A stretch of DNA of 10,700 nt from Myxococcota bacterium (GTDB lineage: Bacteria > Myxococcota_A > UBA9160 > PR03): positions 1 through 10,700 of the forward strand of contig JASJBO010000215.1 in the NCBI GenBank assembly GCA_030066475.1, written 5' to 3'. Made by a program: the position numbers and the translations under genes. The notes under the pieces were generated by a model. That model saw only the letters and a program-made list of their open reading frames with translations. It made no database searches and was not told the origin of the DNA. Of this stretch, positions 6,138 to 10,700 are shown piece after piece; positions within the stretch are counted from its first letter, which is position 1; each line of letters begins with the position of its first letter.

Positions 6138-6153
6138 CCGGACTCAGTCGGGG
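6131..6153. terminator. Shared hairpin between convergent ASH gene and msrA
   Basis: CCCC (6131-6134) and GAC (6136-6138) pair with GTC (6147-6149) and GGGG (6150-6153), with T6135 bulged and an eight-base loop. An alternative pairing uses CTGA (6134-6137) with TCAG (6144-6147). Both stop codons, only six bases apart, fall in the structure. It is a likely bidirectional terminator although it has no T-run. Confidence 0.45.
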
Positions 6154-6782
6154 AACGCCACGCCCGTGCCGCCCAGCCCACAGTAGCCGGCCGGATTCTT
6201 GGCCAGGTACTGCTGGTGGTAGGGCTCGGCGTAGTAGAACTCGGGCGCGTCGAGGATCTCGGTGGTGATCGGGCCGCCGCCGGCGGCGCGCAGCGCCTCC
6301 TGGTAGGCCTCGAGCGAGGCGTGCGCCGCCTCGCGCTGCGCGTCGGACGCCACGTAGATGCCGGAGCGGTACTGGGTGCCGACGTCGTTGCCCTGGCGCA
6401 TGCCCTGGGTCGGATCGTGCGCCTCCCAGAAGATGCGCAGCAGGTCGGCGAAGCGCGTCTGCTGCGGGTCGAACACCACGAGCACCACCTCGTTGTGGCC
6501 GGTGAGTCCGCTGCACACCTCTTCGTAGCTGGGATTCGGCGTGAGCCCGGCCGCGTAGCCGACGGCGGTGGTGTAGACGCCGGGCGCCTCCCAGAACTTG
6601 CGCTCGGCGCCCCAGAAGCAGCCCAGCCCGAACACCGCGCGCTCGAGTCCGTCCGGGAAGGGCGGCTCGAGCGGCGTGCCCAGCACGGTGTGCTTCTCGG
6701 GCACCGGCATGCGCTCGCTGCGGCCCGGCAGGGCGCGCTCGGGGGTCGGCATCTCGAGCTTCTGGCGGGTGAAGAGCCCCAT
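6144..6782 (-). CDS. msrA: Peptide methionine-(S)-S-oxide reductase MsrA
   Basis: Repairs oxidised proteins by reducing methionine-(S)-sulfoxide, in the cytoplasm, with electrons normally from thioredoxin. At 212 residues it has the length and N-terminal extension of E. coli MsrA ([20 protein letters not shown]). The catalytic motif GLGCFWGAE places the nucleophile at C55. [51 protein letters not shown] and [11 protein letters not shown] follow in family order. Near the end, [14 protein letters not shown] retains the first recycling cysteine (C201, E. coli Cys198 equivalent), but Ala replaces the second (Cys206 in E. coli). The ATG has GGAGG seven bases upstream. The gene diverges from the TetR regulator across an 84-bp gap that holds a perfect palindrome, so it may share that control. 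Identification is secure. Confidence 0.97.
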   Translation of the reverse strand: MGLFTRQKLEMPTPERALPGRSERMPVPEKHTVLGTPLEPPFPDGLERAVFGLGCFWGAERKFWEAPGVYTTAVGYAAGLTPNPSYEEVCSGLTGHNEVVLVVFDPQQTRFADLLRIFWEAHDPTQGMRQGNDVGTQYRSGIYVASDAQREAAHASLEAYQEALRAAGGGPITTEILDAPEFYYAEPYHQQYLAKNPAGYCGLGGTGVAFPD

Positions 6783-6789
6783 CCACGGT

Positions 6790-6794
6790 CCTCC
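6790..6794 (-). promoter_or_regulatory. Shine-Dalgarno of msrA
   Basis: The minus strand reads GGAGG, seven bases, then ATG. It confirms the start at 6782. A second -10-like hexamer, TATCCT (6806-6811, minus), lies upstream and could give a leader of about 17 bases. Confidence 0.8.
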
Positions 6795-6836
6795 GTCGAG
6801 CTTCGAGGATAGCCTGCGCCTCCGCGGGGACTGTGA

Positions 6837-6842
6837 ATTCTA
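6837..6842 (-). promoter_or_regulatory. Possible -10 of msrA inside the palindrome
   Basis: TAGAAT on the minus strand (5 of 6 to TATAAT) lies in the left half of the palindrome. It would give an msrA leader of about 48 bases containing the GGAGG. No good -35 is seen. If used, a repressor on the palindrome would block it. Confidence 0.4.
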
Positions 6843-6854
6843 CCTGCGCGCAGG

Positions 6855-6860
6855 TAGAAT
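6855..6860 (+). promoter_or_regulatory. Probable -10 of the TetR-P450-kinase operon
   Basis: TAGAAT (5 of 6 to TATAAT) in the right half of the palindrome ends six bases before the GTG at 6867, so transcription would begin at or beside the start codon. No Shine-Dalgarno lies close enough to be useful. A weak GTGAAT (6833-6838) is the only -35 candidate. Confidence 0.55.
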
Positions 6861-6866
6861 TCTCTC

Positions 6867-7529
6867 GTGGCCGAGCCTGCCCGCCCCTCCCGCCCGCCCG
6901 CGCCGCGGCGCAGCGCCCGCGCCGAGCGCACCCGTAGCGCGATCCTGGCCGCGGCCGAGGCGGTGTTCGCCGAGAGCGGCTTCGCGGCCACGCGGCTCGA
7001 GGACGTGGCCGAGCGCGTCGGCATCCGCCGCGCCTCGATCGTCTACCACTTCCGCGACAAGGCCGAGCTGTACGACGCGGTGCTGGGCGAGGTGTTCGGC
7101 GGCCTGCTCGCGCGGCTCGAGCCGTGCCTGCTGGGCCCGGGCTCGCTGGCCGAGCGCGCCGAGGCGTCGGTGTCGGCCTGGATCGACTACGTCGCCGCAC
7201 GGCCCACGCTGGCGCGGCTGCTGCTGCGCGAGGTGGCCGACGCCGGACCGCAGCGCGAGCCCGCGCTGCTCGCCCACACGGGCGCGTTCTTCGAGCTGGT
7301 CGAGCGGGCGCTGGCGCGCGATCCCGCCGACCGGCCGCCAGTCGACCCGGTGCAGCTCGCCAGCACGGTGGCGGGCTCCACCGTGTTCCTCGTGGCCGGG
7401 CTGCCGACGCTGCTGCCGGGTCTGCGGCTGGCGCCACCCAGCGGCGAACGGATCGAGGCCCACCGGGTCGAGATGCTCGGACTCACGCGACGACTGCTCG
7501 GCGCCGCGGCGCCGGGGGAGGGTGCATGA
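6867..7529 (+). CDS. TetR/AcrR-family transcriptional regulator
   Basis: A 220-residue TetR-family regulator, probably a ligand-released repressor. After a flexible Pro/Arg-rich start, residues 20-70 make the DNA-binding domain: RTRSAILAAAEAVFAESGF, ATRLEDVAERVGI, and the recognition helix region RRASIVYHFRDKAELYDAVL. All three segments match the family closely. The C-terminal part (about 80-215) is helical and variable, as expected for the ligand and dimer domain; its ligand cannot be read. The GTG start at 6867 gives a normal-length N-terminus and lies four bases after a perfect palindrome, its likely operator. Its stop overlaps the P450 start (ATGA), so regulator and enzyme are made from one message. 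The ligand is plausibly the P450 substrate or a pathway intermediate. Confidence 0.93.
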   Translation: MAEPARPSRPPAPRRSARAERTRSAILAAAEAVFAESGFAATRLEDVAERVGIRRASIVYHFRDKAELYDAVLGEVFGGLLARLEPCLLGPGSLAERAEASVSAWIDYVAARPTLARLLLREVADAGPQREPALLAHTGAFFELVERALARDPADRPPVDPVQLASTVAGSTVFLVAGLPTLLPGLRLAPPSGERIEAHRVEMLGLTRRLLGAAAPGEGA

Positions 7530-8785
7530 CGCTCGACGCCGATGCGGGCCCCGCGACTGCGACCGGCGAGGACAACGACCCCTTCGAGGTCTTCAACCGC
7601 GCCCAGGGGCAGGGAACGGTGCGCGACCCCTACCCCGGCTTCGCGCTGATGCGCCAGGCGGCCCCGGTCCACAAGCTCGACCTGGAGTCGATGCTGGGCC
7701 CGGGCAACGTGCCCGAGGGTGTGACGCCCGAGGTCTACCTCTGCCTGACCTACGACAGCGTCGCCGAGGTGCTGCGCGACGGCCAGCGCTTCTCGTCGGC
7801 CGGCTACGCGCAGACGATGGGGCCGGTGATGGGACACACCATCCTGGAGATGGACGGCGAGGAGCACATCCGATATCGCGGCCTGATCAGCAAGGCGTTC
7901 ACGCGGCGCTCGCTCGAGCGCTGGGAGCGCGACCTGGTGCGACCGTGCATTCGCGCCTACATCGACCGCTTCGCCGAGCGGGGGCACGCCGACCTGGTGC
8001 GCGAGCTGACCTTCCCGTTCCCGGTCGCGGTGATCGCGGGCATGATGGGCCTGCCCGACGAGGAGCACGAGCGCTTCCACCGCCTGGCGGTCGAGCTGAT
8101 CAGCGTGAGCATCGACCGCGAGACGGGCCTGCGGGCCTCGCGCGCGCTGGGCCAGCTGTTCGGGGGCGTGCTGGCGGCCCGGCGCGCCGAGCCGCGCGAC
8201 GACCTGATCAGCGTGCTCGCGCACGCAGAGCTCGACGAGACGCGGCTCAGCGACGAGGAGATCTTCGCGTTCCTGCGCCTGCTGGCGCCGGCGGGCGCCG
8301 AGACCACCTACCGCTCGTCGAGCAACCTGCTGTTCGGGCTGCTCTCGAGCCCCGACCAGCTCGACGCGCTGCGCGGCGACCCGGAGCTGGTGGCGCAGGC
8401 GATCGAGGAGGGGCTGCGCTGGGAGCCGCCGCTGCTCACGATCATGCGCACCGCGACCGCGGACACCGAGGTCGCGGGCGTCCCGATTCCGAAGGGCGCC
8501 AGCGTCAGCGTGAACCTCGGCGCCGCGAACCGCGACCCCGCGCGCTGGCCCGACCCCGACCGCTTCGACCTCCACCGCGAGGCGAAGCCGCACATCGCGT
8601 TCGCGCTGGGCCAGCACGTGTGCCTGGGCATGCACCTGGCCCGCATGGAGACGCGCGTGCTGCTCGAGATGCTCTTCGAGCGGCTGCCGGGCCTGCGCCT
8701 CGACCCCGCTGCCGAGGACGTGCACATCACGGGCATGGTCTTCCGCTCGCCCCAGGCGCTGCCCGTGGTCTGGGACGCAGCGTGA
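7526..8785 (+). CDS. Cytochrome P450
   Basis: A soluble bacterial haem monooxygenase of 419 residues, normal for class I P450s. It inserts oxygen into an organic substrate and takes electrons from a ferredoxin and reductase, which are not encoded here. The C-helix has HIRYRGLISKAF (His and Arg for the haem propionates). The I-helix reads PAGAETT (256-261), carrying the acid/Thr oxygen-activation pair. The K-helix ExxR is E295-GL-R298. The haem loop FALGQHVCLG places the Cys ligand at C366. The motif set is complete. ATG at 7526 is preceded by GGGGGAGGG and overlaps the TetR stop by four bases, while the stop overlaps the next start (GTGA). The substrate is unknown; the fused kinase-dehydrogenase downstream suggests hydroxylation begins or opens a degradation route. 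Confidence 0.95.
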   Translation: MTLDADAGPATATGEDNDPFEVFNRAQGQGTVRDPYPGFALMRQAAPVHKLDLESMLGPGNVPEGVTPEVYLCLTYDSVAEVLRDGQRFSSAGYAQTMGPVMGHTILEMDGEEHIRYRGLISKAFTRRSLERWERDLVRPCIRAYIDRFAERGHADLVRELTFPFPVAVIAGMMGLPDEEHERFHRLAVELISVSIDRETGLRASRALGQLFGGVLAARRAEPRDDLISVLAHAELDETRLSDEEIFAFLRLLAPAGAETTYRSSSNLLFGLLSSPDQLDALRGDPELVAQAIEEGLRWEPPLLTIMRTATADTEVAGVPIPKGASVSVNLGAANRDPARWPDPDRFDLHREAKPHIAFALGQHVCLGMHLARMETRVLLEMLFERLPGLRLDPAAEDVHITGMVFRSPQALPVVWDAA

Positions 8786-10700
8786 GCGGCCCCTACCTGC
8801 TGGGCCTCGACGCGGGCGGCGGCAGCGGGCGCGCGCTGCTGATCGACGCCGAAGCGCGACCCGTGGCGAGCGCGCGGCGCGCGTGGTCGCACCGGCCGGC
8901 ACCGGACTCGGGCGGGCTCGGGATCGACCTGGACCTCGAGGCGATCTGGTCGAGCCTCGGGGCGGCGGCGCGCGAGGCGATCGAGCGCGCCGGCGCGCGG
9001 CCCGAAGAGGTTGCGGGCGTCGCCGCCTCGGCGATCCGCTTCGGCCTGGTCCTGCTCGACGGCGCGGGGGCGGTGCTCCACGCGGGCGCGAACACCGACG
9101 GGCGCGGCACCGGCGTCGCGCTCGAGCTGGCGGTGGCGCGGGGCGCCGCGCTCCACGCGCGCTGCGGGCACTGGCCGGCGCCGGTGCTGGCGGCGCCGCG
9201 CCTGCGCTGGCTGGCGAGCACCGGCCTGCCGCCCACCGCGCACGCGCTCTCGGTGAGCGACTGGATGGCCTGGCGCCTGTGCGGCGAGCTGGCGAGCGAT
9301 CCCACCCAGGCCAGTACGACGGGACTGTTCGACCTCGACACCGCCGACTGGGCGCGCGACCTGGCTGCCGAGCTCGAGGTGCCGCCCGGCTGGCTGCCGC
9401 CGCTCGTGCCCGTCGGCGCGCGACTGGGCGCGCTGCGCGACGACGCCGCCGGGCTGCTGGGGCTGCCGCCGGGCACGCCGGTGGCGATGGGCGCCGCCGA
9501 CTCGCAGTGCGGACTGCTCGCGACCGGCGGTCTGGAGCCGGGTCAGGTCGGCGTGGTCGCCGGCACCACGGCGCCCGTGCAGCTCGTCACCGCGCACCCC
9601 CTGCGCGATGCCGAGGGCCGCACCTGGAGCCAGTGCCACGTACTGCCGGGGCGCTGGGTCCTCGAGAGCAACGCGGGCCCGCTGGGACAGACGCTCGAGT
9701 GGGTGGCGGACCTGCTGTTTCCCGACGCGGCGCTCCCGGTGCCCCGCCTGCTCGGCGAGGCGGCGCGCACCCGACCCGGGGCCGCTGGCACGACGCTCAC
9801 GGTGGGGGCGGGCGCGATGGACGCGCGCTCGCTCAGCCTGCCGGTGACGCAGCTCGGGTTCACGCCGCTCCCGACCGCGCTCGACGCGGACCGCAACCAG
9901 CTCGTGGCGCGCGCGGCCGTCGAGGGCTGCGCCAGCGCGGTGCGTGCCAACGTCGAGCAGCTCCGCGCCATCGCCGGCGAGGCGGAGCGGGACGTGCTCG
10001 CCGTGGGCGGGCTCACGCGCAGCGAGACCTGGCCCGCGCTGCTCGCGGAGATCCTCGGGCGCCCGGTGCAGCTGGGCGCGACGCCCGAGGGCACCGCCCA
10101 GGGCGCCGCGCTGTGCGCCGGCGTCGCGGCGGGCGTCTGGAGCGACGTCGCCGAGGCCGGTCGGAGCGCCGCCCGGCATCTCCGCAGCGTCGAGCCCGAC
10201 GCCGAGCGGAGCGCGGTCTACGCCGACCTGTATCCGCGCTGGCGCGAGCTGGGCGAGGCGCAGGCCGGCGCGCAGCAGCTCGGCTCGATGCTGCTCACGC
10301 CGGCCGCGGTGGAGGCGCGCGGCGCGGCGGCCCCCACCGAGACGGGCGAGCTCCGGCCGCGCATCCTGGTGACCGCGGATCTCGACGAGAGCGGACTCGA
10401 CGCGCTGCGCGCGCTCGGCGAGGTGGAGTACGCCAGCTTCCGCGAGGTGATGCGGCTGCTCACCGGGCCCGCGCTGGTGGAGGCGCTGGCCGGCTTCGAC
10501 GTCTTCGTCACCGAGGTCGACCTCGTCGGCGCGGCGGCGCTTGCGGCGCTGCCGGACCTGCGTGTGGTGGCGACCTGCCGAAGCGACGCGGTCAACGTCG
10601 ACGTGGAGGCGTGCAGCGCGTACGGAGTCCCGGTGCTGCACACGCCCGGGCGCAACGCCGCGGCCGTCGCCGACCTGACGGTCGGCTTCGCGCTGATGCT
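8782..10700 (+). CDS. FGGY carbohydrate kinase fused to D-2-hydroxyacid dehydrogenase, 3' partial
   Basis: One open frame of 639 codons runs from the GTG at 8782 to the window end without a stop. Residues 1 to about 490 are a complete FGGY sugar/polyol kinase: LLGLDAGGGSGRALLID (phosphate loop, D10), GAADSQCG with the probable catalytic base D240, VVAGTTAP (261-263), and AVGGLTRSETW (from about 407) with EGTAQGAALCAG for the nucleotide site. The usual C-terminal helix (VYADLYPRWRELG) follows. After a linker of roughly 35-40 residues, a second domain begins near 525 (RPRILVTADLDESGLDALR) and reads as the start of a D-isomer-specific 2-hydroxyacid dehydrogenase (VNVDVEACSAYGVPVLHTPG, RNAAAVADLTVGFALM). 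Its NAD-binding core and catalytic Arg/Glu/His lie beyond the window. GTG overlaps the P450 stop (GTGA). Together the domains would phosphorylate and oxidise a hydroxylated acid or polyol; the substrate is unknown. Confidence 0.88.
   Translation, partial: MSGPYLLGLDAGGGSGRALLIDAEARPVASARRAWSHRPAPDSGGLGIDLDLEAIWSSLGAAAREAIERAGARPEEVAGVAASAIRFGLVLLDGAGAVLHAGANTDGRGTGVALELAVARGAALHARCGHWPAPVLAAPRLRWLASTGLPPTAHALSVSDWMAWRLCGELASDPTQASTTGLFDLDTADWARDLAAELEVPPGWLPPLVPVGARLGALRDDAAGLLGLPPGTPVAMGAADSQCGLLATGGLEPGQVGVVAGTTAPVQLVTAHPLRDAEGRTWSQCHVLPGRWVLESNAGPLGQTLEWVADLLFPDAALPVPRLLGEAARTRPGAAGTTLTVGAGAMDARSLSLPVTQLGFTPLPTALDADRNQLVARAAVEGCASAVRANVEQLRAIAGEAERDVLAVGGLTRSETWPALLAEILGRPVQLGATPEGTAQGAALCAGVAAGVWSDVAEAGRSAARHLRSVEPDAERSAVYADLYPRWRELGEAQAGAQQLGSMLLTPAAVEARGAAAPTETGELRPRILVTADLDESGLDALRALGEVEYASFREVMRLLTGPALVEALAGFDVFVTEVDLVGAAALAALPDLRVVATCRSDAVNVDVEACSAYGVPVLHTPGRNAAAVADLTVGFALM

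Larger units (their letters stand above)
6835..6862. promoter_or_regulatory. Perfect 28-bp palindrome, probable TetR operator
   Basis: The half-site GAATTCTACCTGCG is followed directly by its exact reverse complement, with no spacer and no mismatch. It ends four bases before the GTG of the TetR gene and lies in the gap between that gene and divergent msrA. TetR-family dimers bind palindromes of this kind, usually next to their own gene, so autoregulation and control of the P450-kinase operon are expected. The symmetry is seen directly; the protein bound to it is inferred. Several A/T-rich steps stand out against the very GC-rich surroundings. Confidence 0.8.

Noticed and set aside
5618..7024. 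A 468-codon minus-strand frame across the ASH gene, msrA and TetR
   Set aside because: It is out of frame with msrA and antisense to two well-supported genes; no family features are seen.
7124..7525. N-terminal extension of the P450 frame inside the TetR gene
   Set aside because: It is Ala/Arg-rich out-of-frame reading of TetR. ATG 7526 has a good Shine-Dalgarno and gives a normal P450 length.
8308..10641. A 777-codon open frame on the minus strand opposite the P450 and kinase
   Set aside because: Its translation is Arg/Ala/His-rich without domain motifs, while the plus strand carries complete P450 and FGGY motifs. Long antisense frames are common in DNA this GC-rich.
1..10700. Mobile elements, CRISPR arrays, tRNA or rRNA genes and riboswitches
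   Set aside because: I looked for transposase motifs, regularly spaced repeats, cloverleaf structures and long structured leaders and found none that I could support.

Overview
The window is very GC-rich DNA, roughly three quarters G+C by eye, with almost no intergenic space. Signs of a Gram-negative cell are a lipobox lipoprotein, Sec-type signal peptides on two other proteins, and an MsrA of the 212-residue E. coli type. The Ser-rich lipoprotein, the ASH-type secreted protein, and the P450 and PhyH oxygenases suggest an uncultured deltaproteobacterium in the broad sense (Myxococcota, Desulfobacterota, Binatota or similar). That placement is inference. I see no tRNA, rRNA, CRISPR array, insertion sequence, phage gene or origin, and no gene-free stretch longer than about 105 bases.

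Layout. 1-999 (+): a PhyH-type Fe(II)/2-oxoglutarate oxygenase, 5' end outside the window. 972-1108: two copies of a 57-bp repeat that contain the 3' ends of the two convergent flanking genes. 1105-3356 (-): a two-gene unit, a Ser-rich lipoprotein followed with a 4-base overlap by an exported protein that may have a circularly permuted papain-like fold. 3459-4240 (+): DUF1499 and DUF488 (YeaO-like) proteins. 4251-4601 (-): a small basic protein with a Lys/Ala-rich histone-H1-like tail. 4674-6137 (+): a secreted protein with two ASH/choice-of-anchor-D-like domains. 6144-6782 (-): msrA. 6867-10700 (+): a TetR regulator, a cytochrome P450, and a long open frame, cut by the window end, that joins a complete FGGY carbohydrate kinase to a D-2-hydroxyacid dehydrogenase.

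The most interesting part is the last unit. Its three genes overlap by 4 bases each (ATGA, then GTGA), so they are probably one translationally coupled operon. Directly before the regulator lies a perfect 28-bp palindrome. Each of its halves carries a TAGAAT -10-like hexamer, one per strand, so a bound TetR dimer could close both the operon promoter and a divergent msrA promoter. The fused enzyme plus a P450 suggests an inducible pathway that oxidises, phosphorylates and dehydrogenates an unknown hydroxylated substrate.

Two features run across the window. The four unit-leading genes without a Shine-Dalgarno sequence (DUF1499, the basic protein, the ASH protein, TetR) all have a TANNNT hexamer ending 6 or 7 bases before the start codon, as expected for leaderless transcripts, whereas the lipoprotein and msrA have a good Shine-Dalgarno. 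At two convergent gene pairs the two stop codons lie inside one shared hairpin, and the third pair ends in the repeats.
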